From Bacteriovoracaceae bacterium UBA6153 (GTDB lineage Bacteria; Bdellovibrionota; Bacteriovoracia; Bacteriovoracales; Bacteriovoracaceae), in contig DIUR01000033.1 of the NCBI GenBank assembly GCA_002428265.1, forward strand, positions 62,001 to 126,000: a stretch of DNA of 64,000 bases, in the 5' to 3' direction. A model generated the notes under the pieces. That model did no database searches. It had not been told where the DNA came from and was given only the letters and a program-made list of their open reading frames with translations. A program made the translations under genes and the position numbers. Shown here in pieces: positions 8,514-16,940 of this stretch (the first letter of the stretch is position 1; every line of letters begins with the position of its first letter).

Positions 8514-9314
8514 ATGAAAGCACTTACAAGAATCCCGATTTTCAGTTACAACACAATCGCCACAACTCTTGTGACAGATTCAAAGTCGTTGGAAATTAAA
8601 TTCAGAAAAAAATTCATTAACCTTGAAGCTCTTTTTGAGCTTGAGACAATTCTTTCTTGGTGTGCAAGTCATCCTGAAGTGCAGACTCTTTATATCACGG
8701 CTTACGGTGATTACTTTATTCAGGGAATTGATCCTGAAGAATTAAAAACTCTCCCTGAAGAAAAATTAAAAAAAATTCTCAATAAACTCTCTACTATCGG
8801 CCAATCGATTTTTTGTCTTCCTCAAACTGTCATCATGGACTTAAAGATGGGAACAAAAGGAATCGGCCTGGAGCTTGCTCTAGCTGCTGATATCCGTCTG
8901 GCAAAAGACAATGCAGTCTTCTCATTTGATCATTTAGCAACAGGACTTACTCCAGCTTGTGGAGTGTTTTCATTCCTGGCACCTTATTTAAATCAAAATG
9001 TTTTAAGATCACTACTACTAACAGGAAAAGAGTTTGGTGTTGAGACGATGAACACGCTTGGCGGATGGTGTGACACTGACCTTGAGCCAACTGTTCTACT
9101 AAGACAAATTTTTTCTCAAGCACCCGTTGCTCGCATGCAGGCAAAGCGTGGTCTTTTGGGAATGAATTTCACAGAAGCAGTAGATCCAAAAATTGAAGTA
9201 GAAAAAAAGATCTTCAACGCCGCTGTCGCAACTCTGGACTACACGAAGAATAATCCTTTTATGAGTCATACTGAATTTAAGGAAAAGCTTCAGAATCAAG
9301 AGCGTGAAGCCTAG
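8514..9314 (+). CDS. Enoyl-CoA hydratase/isomerase (crotonase) family protein, divergent
   Basis: 266 residues; AAGGAAGG precedes the ATG. The crotonase core is recognisable: KMGTKGIGLELALAADIRLA matches the oxyanion-hole and first catalytic-Glu segment, and FSFDHLATGLTPACGVFSFL matches the second active-site segment. The first acid (E in GLELAL) is kept. The position of the second hydratase glutamate is His/Asp-like (FDHLATGL), so ordinary enoyl-CoA hydration is doubtful and another crotonase-fold chemistry is possible. Its stop overlaps the stop of the convergent mevalonate kinase gene by a few bases. Confidence 0.7.
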   Translation: MKALTRIPIFSYNTIATTLVTDSKSLEIKFRKKFINLEALFELETILSWCASHPEVQTLYITAYGDYFIQGIDPEELKTLPEEKLKKILNKLSTIGQSIFCLPQTVIMDLKMGTKGIGLELALAADIRLAKDNAVFSFDHLATGLTPACGVFSFLAPYLNQNVLRSLLLTGKEFGVETMNTLGGWCDTDLEPTVLLRQIFSQAPVARMQAKRGLLGMNFTEAVDPKIEVEKKIFNAAVATLDYTKNNPFMSHTEFKEKLQNQEREA

Positions 9315-10237
9315 AAGCTAAGTAGCAGTCTGATTTCATGCGCTGAGAGAACGTGTTTCACTTTCTGAAAATCGCGGGTAATACCCATCAGAAAGCCACC
9401 GCCTCCAGCGCCACATAATTTTAAGAAATAATCATCACTCTTAATGCCTTCAGTCCACAGACTGCGGTAGAGTTTCGGAATCATCGGGCTTAGATGCTCA
9501 TACTGGAACTGAGAAAGCTGTTTAAAGTTTTCTAAAAGCAAGTTCGTATCACCTTCAAGAAAATTTTTAATACAATCATTTGTAATAGGTTTTAAAACGG
9601 CTTCACAAGTTTCATTAAATTTTGTGTTCGTCGTTTTTTCCAGGAATAAATTCACTAGAGGTTCAGTCTTTCTCGATCTTTTCGTATTGAGAAGAAAAAT
9701 TCCTCCCGGCCCTTTGGGAAAATTGGGAATTGTCACCGGCCCCAGGTCATTTTTATTTTTAATTAAAATGGGAGAATTTAAATAACTAATTAACGGGTCT
9801 ACTCCAGAGCTTGCTCCATGAAAGTGAGACTCTAATTGTGAGAAGATTTTTTTTAGTTTGCTGATATCTAAGCTCGAGTGATTTTCCTGCTCGTAACGAT
9901 CAAAAATCGCGGCCACCAAGGCGCCAGAGCTTCCAACCCCGTATCCCTGAGGAATCGTCGAATCAAAAAAGAGTCCTTGAGAAATATCAAATTCAAAAGA
10001 AGTAATATCAAACTGAAAACTCAGTTGGTTATTATCGATCAATTGTTTAATGAATAATGAAAATGCTTTAAGCTCAGGATCAATCACGGCCGTATTGTCT
10101 CTTCTGAAGCTCAATTTGCCGTCAAAAAGGGTATAAGGAATACAAAGCCCCATTGAATGTTGAATAACGCTGTATTCGCCAAAAAGAAGCACTTTAGAAT
10201 AAAACTTTTTATCAGACTCTGCTCTGTCCTGGCCCAT
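9311..10237 (-). CDS. mvk: Mevalonate kinase (GHMP family)
   Basis: 308 residues. It phosphorylates mevalonate to 5-phosphomevalonate. Visible motifs are LFGEYSVIQHSMGLCIPY (motif 1), PQGYGVGSSGALVAAIF (ATP-binding GSSGA), FHGASSGVDPLIS (the mevalonate-kinase H-x-x-x-S-G-x-D sentence) and CGAGGGGFLMG (motif 3). It is the last gene of the mevalonate operon; its ATG shares one base with the mvaD stop (TAATG), implying translational coupling. It is short compared with eukaryotic mevalonate kinases. Another GHMP sugar or polyol kinase is unlikely given the neighbours. Confidence 0.85.
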   Translation of the reverse strand: MGQDRAESDKKFYSKVLLFGEYSVIQHSMGLCIPYTLFDGKLSFRRDNTAVIDPELKAFSLFIKQLIDNNQLSFQFDITSFEFDISQGLFFDSTIPQGYGVGSSGALVAAIFDRYEQENHSSLDISKLKKIFSQLESHFHGASSGVDPLISYLNSPILIKNKNDLGPVTIPNFPKGPGGIFLLNTKRSRKTEPLVNLFLEKTTNTKFNETCEAVLKPITNDCIKNFLEGDTNLLLENFKQLSQFQYEHLSPMIPKLYRSLWTEGIKSDDYFLKLCGAGGGGFLMGITRDFQKVKHVLSAHEIRLLLSF

Positions 10238-11286
10238 TAAATAAAATCCTTCATTGAGTCCTTGTTTACAGGCCCCGCCCCCACTTCATCGTGAATGACA
10301 GTGAATTTTGAAAACTCAGATTTAATCCAAGCTTCAACTTCTGACTTGTTTTGAGCTGGATATAATAAATGGATATTAGGCCCGGCGTCTATGGTGAAAC
10401 AAACAGGAATCCCCGTTTTGTTTCTATACTCTCTGATTTTTTCAATCAGCATTAATGAATCTGGTTTTAAAAGAATATATGAAGGAGTCGATGTCATCAT
10501 TAAAGCATGAAGCATCAGGGCCTCTTCCTCGACGACCTCGATAAACGTTGCCATATCTCCTGACTTCATAGCACCTAAGAGTTTATCCATATTCGTGCGC
10601 GCACGCTTATATCTCTCCTCATTAAATGGATGATTCTCCATTAAGCTATGCCCTGCCCTACTTGAAACCGACTTTTCGCCGGCATCGACAATAATGATTG
10701 AGTCTTTATAATCATGAAAAATTTCTGCAACAGAGTTTTTATCGACAGCTCTAGCGAAACGATTACTCGACTCTGGAATGCTATCGATCTCTCCCCATGT
10801 TGCCATAAAAGGAAAAACAGATCTTCCTGCAGAACCAGAGGCCTGTCTTGAGAGGTCTGAGGCCTCGTTTAAAAAATCGACCGCGAGTTTTTTGTGCCCA
10901 CTGATTTTTTCATCTAAATCCATCAAGCACATATTGAGTGCAGACATCGAAGAAGCTGAAGAAGCTATTCCTGATGAATGAGGAAATGTGTTTGTTGAAT
11001 GAATAATAAGTTTAAAAGTTGTGAGCCATGGAAATCTTTCAACCTGGGTTAAAAGAAATTTTTCAATTTTAGTTTTGAATTTTTCGTTTAAAACATCTTC
11101 AAAATAAAAATCAAGATCAAGCTTGCCGTCTCTAGAGTCTTGAAGCTCAATACTCATCAATGTTAGTGAATGCTTCAGTGTAAAACTTATCGATGGATTC
11201 GCTGGAATCTGTACCGGGATTTTCCCCCAATACTTTACAAGCGCGATATTCGACGGTGACGTCCAACTAGATTTTAATGTGCTCAA
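10237..11286 (-). CDS. mvaD: Diphosphomevalonate decarboxylase
   Basis: 349 residues. It decarboxylates mevalonate 5-diphosphate to isopentenyl diphosphate with ATP. Family sentences are NIALVKYWGKIPVQIPANPS near the N-terminus, FPHSSGIASSASSMSALN (phosphate loop), RQASGSAGRSVFPFM and CFTIDAGPNIHLLY (catalytic Asp region). The PANPSISFTL sentence is diagnostic for MvaD over other GHMP proteins. It lies 9 bases after the preceding kinase and is coupled to mvk. Confidence 0.95.
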   Translation of the reverse strand: MSTLKSSWTSPSNIALVKYWGKIPVQIPANPSISFTLKHSLTLMSIELQDSRDGKLDLDFYFEDVLNEKFKTKIEKFLLTQVERFPWLTTFKLIIHSTNTFPHSSGIASSASSMSALNMCLMDLDEKISGHKKLAVDFLNEASDLSRQASGSAGRSVFPFMATWGEIDSIPESSNRFARAVDKNSVAEIFHDYKDSIIIVDAGEKSVSSRAGHSLMENHPFNEERYKRARTNMDKLLGAMKSGDMATFIEVVEEEALMLHALMMTSTPSYILLKPDSLMLIEKIREYRNKTGIPVCFTIDAGPNIHLLYPAQNKSEVEAWIKSEFSKFTVIHDEVGAGPVNKDSMKDFI

Positions 11287-11295
11287 AGCTTAATC

Positions 11296-12336
11296 CTAGT
11301 GAAGCAAATGGTTTGAAAAACCCATTTTAACTGAGTCTTTAGACTGAGCTTCAAAAGGCTCAGAGATTAAATCGCTATAGCGATAAACCGTATCCAGTCC
11401 TTTTGCTCCAAAGTATGACCTGACATAATCAAAATCATTTTCAGTTGCAGCAAGAACAAAATCTCCCCCCCATGCCCCTAGAGATTTAATCGCACCAGAG
11501 AAGTCCGCGAACTGCTCTTTAATCATTGGAAGATCAAGAGTCGTCGAGATGATCTCTTCGTGTTGAACCATCAATGTCTGGAACTGCTTTATTGTCTGTG
11601 CATTTAAAAATTCCTGAGTCAGTTCAGTGATTTTTGTAATCATTGCCGGGTCTATCGGTCTTTTTTTCGTGTACTCTTTAACGGCTTCACGAGAGTTCTG
11701 TTTTACGCCTAGATAGACGAAATAAAGATTCTTTTTAAAGTCAGGATTAAAATAAATTGGTGAAAAAGAAGGTCCTGATGAACCTTTTTTATAAGCGATA
11801 GGCCCGTCAGACTGCGCGCACGCAATGTCGTATCCAGATCCACCGTGAGTTTTAAATAGCAACTCAAACGGAGAGATGTACGCCCATTGAGCGATGTTAT
11901 AAATCAGCGATGAACTGCTTCCTAGTCCCCATGTCAGAGGAAATCCCAGACGCGTTTCAACTTTTACATCGACGTTATCTCTTAAAAAGTGAGAATTTTG
12001 TTTTCTCACCTGTTGAAGAATTTTTTGCAAGAAAAGCGCTTCTTCAGAAGGATTTTCATCTAGGCATTTAAAATGCCAGAACTCAAACTCAGAATCAAAC
12101 CAGATATTTCCATTCACATCATAAGACTTCCAGCTAAGAGTTGGAGAAAATGACGGTGTGTATTTTACAGAAAGTGATTGCCCTACTTTTGTAGGAAGTG
12201 CCAGAGCAAGAGCTCCGTCTAAAACGAAGTACTCACCAGTTAAAAGCAGTTTTCCATGACCAAAATAATACTGGTCTTTCTCCGGAGGAGATTTCTTAAG
12301 TTCACTGTTAATCTGGCCTAAGTTAATTTGATTCAT
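11296..12336 (-). CDS. GHMP kinase, probable phosphomevalonate kinase
   Basis: 346 residues. GHGKLLLTGEYFVLDGALAL (motif 1), FPLTWGLGSSSSLIYNIAQ (ATP loop), GGSGYDIACAQSDGPIAY and SLGAWGGDFVLA (motif 3) place it in the GHMP superfamily, in the GYDxA-type group related to phosphomevalonate and mevalonate kinases. The operon already has a mevalonate kinase and MvaD, so 5-phosphomevalonate to mevalonate 5-diphosphate is the step left to fill. That substrate assignment is inferred from context. It lies 8 bases after the HMG-CoA reductase gene. Confidence 0.75.
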   Translation of the reverse strand: MNQINLGQINSELKKSPPEKDQYYFGHGKLLLTGEYFVLDGALALALPTKVGQSLSVKYTPSFSPTLSWKSYDVNGNIWFDSEFEFWHFKCLDENPSEEALFLQKILQQVRKQNSHFLRDNVDVKVETRLGFPLTWGLGSSSSLIYNIAQWAYISPFELLFKTHGGSGYDIACAQSDGPIAYKKGSSGPSFSPIYFNPDFKKNLYFVYLGVKQNSREAVKEYTKKRPIDPAMITKITELTQEFLNAQTIKQFQTLMVQHEEIISTTLDLPMIKEQFADFSGAIKSLGAWGGDFVLAATENDFDYVRSYFGAKGLDTVYRYSDLISEPFEAQSKDSVKMGFSNHLLH

Positions 12337-12344
12337 TTTATTCC

Positions 12345-13721
12345 TTAAACGTAATTTCTTAAACTAGCGATATACTCTCTAACTGACGTGAACGAGATCA
12401 CTTCGTTTTCAAAGTGAACTTTTGCTCTCTCTCTTTCTGCTTCATTAGCTTCAAGATGATTGAGTATATTCATTAAGTGCATCTTCATGTGACCTTTCTG
12501 GATTCCAGATGTCACCAGAGATCTCACTGCTCCAAAGTTTTGAGCAAGACCGATACAAGCGATCACTTTCATCAGTCCTTCAGCATCAGGACGGCCTAAC
12601 ATATCAAGAGATAATTTTGCCATTGGGTGAAGCGAGGTCAGACCTCCGACAGTTCCTACCGCTAATGGAATTTCTAAACTGAAAGTGAAGACTCCATTTT
12701 CAATTGTAACGTTTGAAAGTCCTCTGTACTGTCCGTCTCTTGCAGCAAAGGCATGAGCACAGGCCTCAATAGCTCTGAAGTCATTACCTGTCGCTAAAAC
12801 AACAGCATCCACTCCATTCATGATTCCTTTATTGTGAGTCGTGGCCCTTGTCACATCAATTTTTGAAATTCTGATTGCACGAGAGAATTTATCAGCAAAT
12901 TCCACTGCGCTCATTCCAAGGCCGTCATCATTTAGATCATTGATCGAGCAGCTTACGGATGCTCTTACACGGCACTCCGGTGTGTAGTTAGATAAAATGG
13001 CCATAACGATTAAAACGTCTTTTTCAGCATCACTGAAACCAGCGGCATTCATCACCATCTGTTTCCACGTGTGTCCTAGAGTTTCCAGGATAGAATTAAT
13101 GAAGTTTGCCCCCATTGCATCTTTAGTATTGAACTCACCATGAAGCTGGTAATAACCAGGCTCATCCATTGTTTTGTTAACAAGTCTCAGATCTAGAATC
13201 CCACCGCCTCTTTTAACCATATTGTTAGTGATGGCCGAGACAGATTCCAGAAGTTCAGCTTTTTTAAGATTAAATAGGTTTTGCAATTTAGCGTCTTCGC
13301 CATTCCAGATGAAATGAACCTGACCAACTTTTTTCATTCCAAGAATTTCTGTTTTAAATCCACCGCGGTTTAACCAGAAGTTTGCGGCCTTAGCAGAAGC
13401 TGCTACTACCGAGCTCTCTTCAATAACCATAGGGATACAAAAAAGTTTTCCGTCGATTAAAACATTTGGAACCACTCCCAATGGAAGTGTGAAATTTGTA
13501 ATCGTATTTTCACTGAACTCATCAATCGTCTTTTGAACGGATTCATCAGCATGCCAGAACTTCTTAAACATCACTCTTGCTGTTTCCGAGTGTGAGAAAT
13601 AATTATCGACGATAAAGTCAATTTTTTGAAGTTTAGAAAGTTTTGAAAAACCTCTAACTGGTGTTGAAGGCGCAGGCGACTTGAAAGCACTTAGTGCTTC
13701 AAAATTCATTTCATTATTCAC
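12345..13721 (-). CDS. mvaA: Hydroxymethylglutaryl-CoA reductase, class II
   Basis: 458 residues, a soluble class II enzyme without a membrane domain. Active-site residues are visible: the glutamate in MVIEESSVVAA (about 101), K298 in HNKGIMNG, D314 in GNDFRA and H411 in GHMKMH. VGTVGGLTSLHPMAKLS is also characteristic. Class II enzymes can run in either direction; next to the whole downstream pathway, reduction of HMG-CoA to mevalonate is the likely direction. Its ATG overlaps the isomerase stop (ATGA). Confidence 0.95.
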   Translation of the reverse strand: MNNEMNFEALSAFKSPAPSTPVRGFSKLSKLQKIDFIVDNYFSHSETARVMFKKFWHADESVQKTIDEFSENTITNFTLPLGVVPNVLIDGKLFCIPMVIEESSVVAASAKAANFWLNRGGFKTEILGMKKVGQVHFIWNGEDAKLQNLFNLKKAELLESVSAITNNMVKRGGGILDLRLVNKTMDEPGYYQLHGEFNTKDAMGANFINSILETLGHTWKQMVMNAAGFSDAEKDVLIVMAILSNYTPECRVRASVSCSINDLNDDGLGMSAVEFADKFSRAIRISKIDVTRATTHNKGIMNGVDAVVLATGNDFRAIEACAHAFAARDGQYRGLSNVTIENGVFTFSLEIPLAVGTVGGLTSLHPMAKLSLDMLGRPDAEGLMKVIACIGLAQNFGAVRSLVTSGIQKGHMKMHLMNILNHLEANEAERERAKVHFENEVISFTSVREYIASLRNYV

Positions 13722-14788
13722 AGGGCCTCCGGAGATTTAACATGTAAGTAAGCACGGGCCATTTTTAGGCCTTCGATCTGGGCCTCGGTAAAAGTCTTGA
13801 GCTCTTCATAATTTTCTGAGCGCGAAAGAAAACTTTTTGCCATTCCGATAACAGAAATAAAATTCAATTGTTCCTGAAGATAGTACCCATCAAGAAAATT
13901 ATCAATTCCACCAGAGATGATGATTTGTTTTTCAAGATATTTTGGATTGGCATTTAATAAATTATTTAAGAAGGAAATCATTTCAAGTGAGGTGTGACCT
14001 ACTTTTGAAAGAGAATCAATTTTACTAAATTGCGACTCTTTTGATCTCATCAATTCTAATTTAGAAAAATTCGTTCCACCAAAGCTTGCCAGCTCAATGG
14101 CACTAATTGGTAAATCAAGTAAGGCCTTAAGACTCTTTGGCCCCATCCCCTGTCCGACTTCTTTGACGATGATTTTTTTATTGCTTCCTTCAAAAGTTCT
14201 ACACAATCTCTCAATTGTATCAATCGGACTATATTGAAATTTATCGCCCTCAGGCTGGAACCATTCTTGTAATGGGTTTACATGAACGATAAGCCCATCT
14301 GTATCGAGACGATTTAAGAGATCAATTATTTTTTTAGTTTCGTTTTTGTGAACAAGTGTTTCGACTTGTGCGATTCCGAGGTTGGCGAAAAATGGGAGGT
14401 CATTTCCTAGAACTGGGCGAAGATTGAAGTCTTCGAAATATTTGTCTGATTCAAGTAAGCTCCTACAAGAGCCTAATCCCATGCCGAGAGAGAACTCGCG
14501 GCAGACTCGCGCCAGGTTTTGATTGATGTGACGAGCTTCGCCCACTCCACCTGTCATGCTGGAAATCCAAAAAGGAGCAGACATTTTTTTATCTAGAAAA
14601 AGAGTTGAGAGACTATTTTCTGAATTGGGATGCGCACTCAATAGAGGCTCATAAAAAAAACGTGAATCGACCTCAGACTTTATAGTCTGCGCCTTTTGAG
14701 TGAGCTCGATATGATCTCTTTTTCTCGTTTCTTGCATAGGGTCTTTAGTTACCACGGTTGGCCCTTGTTCGTCATGTCTTTTTACCAT
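13718..14788 (-). CDS. fni: Isopentenyl-diphosphate delta-isomerase, type 2 (FMN-dependent)
   Basis: 356 residues, TIM-barrel flavoprotein that interconverts IPP and DMAPP. TRKRDHIEL at the N-terminus, FWISSMTGG, GLGSCRSLL, VHVNPLQEWFQPEG, VKEVGQGMG, SFGGTNFSKLE and IISGGIDN are the usual type 2 sentences binding FMN and substrate. It lies 15 bases after the RsmI-like gene and overlaps mvaA by 4 bases. No strong Shine-Dalgarno precedes the ATG at 14788; the internal ATG 17 codons later, just before TRKRDHIEL, is an alternative start. Confidence 0.93.
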   Translation of the reverse strand: MVKRHDEQGPTVVTKDPMQETRKRDHIELTQKAQTIKSEVDSRFFYEPLLSAHPNSENSLSTLFLDKKMSAPFWISSMTGGVGEARHINQNLARVCREFSLGMGLGSCRSLLESDKYFEDFNLRPVLGNDLPFFANLGIAQVETLVHKNETKKIIDLLNRLDTDGLIVHVNPLQEWFQPEGDKFQYSPIDTIERLCRTFEGSNKKIIVKEVGQGMGPKSLKALLDLPISAIELASFGGTNFSKLELMRSKESQFSKIDSLSKVGHTSLEMISFLNNLLNANPKYLEKQIIISGGIDNFLDGYYLQEQLNFISVIGMAKSFLSRSENYEELKTFTEAQIEGLKMARAYLHVKSPEAL

Positions 14789-14803
14789 GCCAACATACTA
14801 ATA

Positions 14804-15508
14804 TTACTCAGAAACTATCAGTACAAACTCTCTTTTTTGATCAATAATGGCCGCCAGAAGCTCTGAAGGCGTTCCTCTGCGCAATTCTTCCGTAGGCGAG
14901 TTCAAATCCAGAGCAACAAAAAGCTTCTTTTTTGAAGACCCAAAAGAGGCCTGGAACTCTTCCAAAACGCGCTTTAAGCGATAAGGCGTATCCATAACAA
15001 TCGCTGTGTGTTTCATGTTCATGATATTTTTTATAACACTCGCTCTATCATTGGCATCAATGGGAAGAAAGCCTTCAAACCAGAATTTTTTATGCGAGAA
15101 TCCTGAGAGGGCCAAGGCCAGTGAAATAGAATTAAAAAATGGAGTCGATGTCACCTGAATATTATTTTTGTGGCAAAGATCCACTAGCTCTATACCTGGA
15201 TCGTAGAAAGCAGGAAGGCCTCCATCACTCATAAGAAAAACGTTAAATCCCGCTTGGAGTTTTGCTAATAATTCTTTTGATACAACAGCAGCCGTGTGTT
15301 CATTATACTGAACGAAAGAATCAATCGACTCTCGCGGAAGTCCAAATCCCAACCATCTTCTGCGACCTGGTTTTAAATCTTCTATAACAAAAATTGAAGT
15401 CTCAGCTTCCGTGGTCGCTGCTTTTAAAAGTTTTTCGAGAGCAACTGGTTCAAGTAAACCTGTCTCAGAAATTGGTGTCGGGACTAATGTTAAAATGCCT
15501 TTTTTCAT
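14804..15508 (-). CDS. RsmI-like SAM-dependent (tetrapyrrole-methylase fold) rRNA methyltransferase
   Basis: About 234 residues from the ATG at 15508; a TTG three codons upstream is less likely. GILTLVPTPI at the N-terminus, FLMSDGGLPAFYDPG (the SDxGxPxxxDPG SAM-binding sentence) and FEGFLP identify the RsmI-type branch, which 2'-O-methylates C1402 of 16S rRNA. It is shorter than canonical RsmI (about 280 residues) and may be the compact variant with a different target. It is the first gene of the minus-strand run leading into the mevalonate genes. Confidence 0.75.
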   Translation of the reverse strand: MKKGILTLVPTPISETGLLEPVALEKLLKAATTEAETSIFVIEDLKPGRRRWLGFGLPRESIDSFVQYNEHTAAVVSKELLAKLQAGFNVFLMSDGGLPAFYDPGIELVDLCHKNNIQVTSTPFFNSISLALALSGFSHKKFWFEGFLPIDANDRASVIKNIMNMKHTAIVMDTPYRLKRVLEEFQASFGSSKKKLFVALDLNSPTEELRRGTPSELLAAIIDQKREFVLIVSE

Positions 15509-15581
15509 AGGCCCCAACCTAACAAAACCCGATGGAATTTGAAAGAACCAACCACGCCAGAGTATTCTTTACAAATATCCC

Positions 15582-15610
15582 TTGACTTTTTGCGAATCGA
15601 TTGCAATTAT
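15582..15610 (+). promoter_or_regulatory. Promoter implying a leaderless GTPase mRNA
   Basis: TTGACT at 15582-15587 and AATTAT at 15605-15610 are 17 bases apart. The expected transcription start (about 15617) coincides with the ATG at 15618, and no Shine-Dalgarno lies between. An imperfect inverted repeat with TTGCA and TGCAA ends (15601-15630) overlaps the start and could be an operator. Confidence 0.45.
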
Positions 15611-15617
15611 TCAAAAC

Positions 15618-16832
15618 ATGAAAAATGCAAATGAATCGCAAAACAAACTTCCCGTCACTGTACTCTCTGGCTTTTTAGGGGCCGGAAAGACCACTCTACT
15701 AAACCACATCCTGAGTGTAGATCATGGACTCAAGATCGCCGTCATCGTCAATGATATGAGCGAAGTCAACATCGATGCCGGGATCATTAGAACCGAAGAA
15801 AAGCTGGTGGAAATGAGTAACGGTTGCATCTGTTGCACCTTGAGAGAAGACTTATTAATTGAAATAAAAAAGCTCGCCGAGGAGAGAAAATTTGATTACC
15901 TGGTCATTGAATCCACAGGTATTTCAGAACCGATTCCAGTGGCCGAAACCTTCACTTTTGAAGATGAATCAGGTGTCTCACTTTCTCAGTTTGCACGCCT
16001 TGATACCATGGTAACCGTCGTTGATGGATTCAACTTCTATAAAGACTATATGGAAGCTGTTGAGCTCAAAGACAGATCTATGGAATTAGGCCCGGAAGAC
16101 GAGCGCACTATTACCGATTTACTCATTTCACAAATTGAGTTCGCCAATGTTCTTATTATGAACAAGATGGATTTAGTTAGTGATGTCGAAAAAAATCGTT
16201 TAATGGGTATTTTAAAAAAATTAAATCCAAAAGCTAAAATTATAGAGTCTAAAAAATCTCAAATTGATGTTGCAGAAATTCTTAATACAAAGACATTTAA
16301 CTTTGAAGAGGCCATGAATAATCCTGGCTGGATGATGGAGCTTCGAGGCCATGAGACAAAAGAGACTGAAGAGTATGGAATTAGCAGTTTTGTTTTTCGC
16401 GAACAAATCCCATTTCATCCCGAAAGACTCTGGAAGTTTTTAACGAGCATGCCTGGAGAAATTGTGCGCTCAAAAGGATTTTTCTGGGTGGCCACAAGGC
16501 CTTCTGTCGTAGGTCTTTGGTCACAGGCCGGCAGAACAAGTACACTTGAGGCCCGTGGAACATGGCTTGCTTCCATGGACATGACAGACTGGGAAGTTGA
16601 TGCAGAAGAATTAGAAACTGTAAAAAAAGGATGGCATAAAGACTACGGTGACAGAGTTCAAGAACTCGTGTTTATCGGCCAGAAATTTTTAAATACAAAC
16701 TTAAAAGCTGAAGTTGAAAAAAGTTTAAGAAATGCTCTTTTAACTGAGGAAGAACTAGCTTTAGGAAAAGAGTTCTGGAGTTTAAATTTTCAAGATGCAG
16801 AAATTAACCAATATATAACAATGCCAACATAG
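15618..16832 (+). CDS. G3E-family GTPase (CobW/ZNG1-like metallochaperone)
   Basis: 404 residues from the ATG at 15618; the reading frame extends to a TTG at 15582, but that triplet lies inside a -35 box. GFLGAGKTTLLNHIL is the P-loop. C70-x-C72-C73 (GCICCTLRED) is the metal-binding CxCC of COG0523 GTPases. ESTGISEP and NKMDLV are G-motifs, and the C-terminal third is a CobW_C domain (PFHPERLWKFL). Members insert or deliver zinc or other metals, and several are induced by zinc starvation. The metal cannot be decided from sequence. Confidence 0.85.
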   Translation: MKNANESQNKLPVTVLSGFLGAGKTTLLNHILSVDHGLKIAVIVNDMSEVNIDAGIIRTEEKLVEMSNGCICCTLREDLLIEIKKLAEERKFDYLVIESTGISEPIPVAETFTFEDESGVSLSQFARLDTMVTVVDGFNFYKDYMEAVELKDRSMELGPEDERTITDLLISQIEFANVLIMNKMDLVSDVEKNRLMGILKKLNPKAKIIESKKSQIDVAEILNTKTFNFEEAMNNPGWMMELRGHETKETEEYGISSFVFREQIPFHPERLWKFLTSMPGEIVRSKGFFWVATRPSVVGLWSQAGRTSTLEARGTWLASMDMTDWEVDAEELETVKKGWHKDYGDRVQELVFIGQKFLNTNLKAEVEKSLRNALLTEEELALGKEFWSLNFQDAEINQYITMPT

Positions 16833-16872
16833 TCGCATCTCCCGTAACGATTCGACTATTCAAAGATGGCCG

Positions 16873-16902
16873 GGCCATGGCATAACCCCCATGGCCTTTT
16901 TT
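16873..16902 (+). terminator. Rho-independent terminator after the G3E GTPase
   Basis: GGCCATGG and CCATGGCC pair over 8 bp around an 8-base loop, followed by six T residues. Confidence 0.8.
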
Positions 16903-16940
16903 GACTCGACAAAGCATAGCGAATACACCATAACTCCTTT

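Noticed and set aside
15582..15617. N-terminal extension of the G3E GTPase
   Set aside because: The extension starts on the TTG of a promoter -35 box and has no ribosome site; the family motif begins soon after the ATG at 15618.
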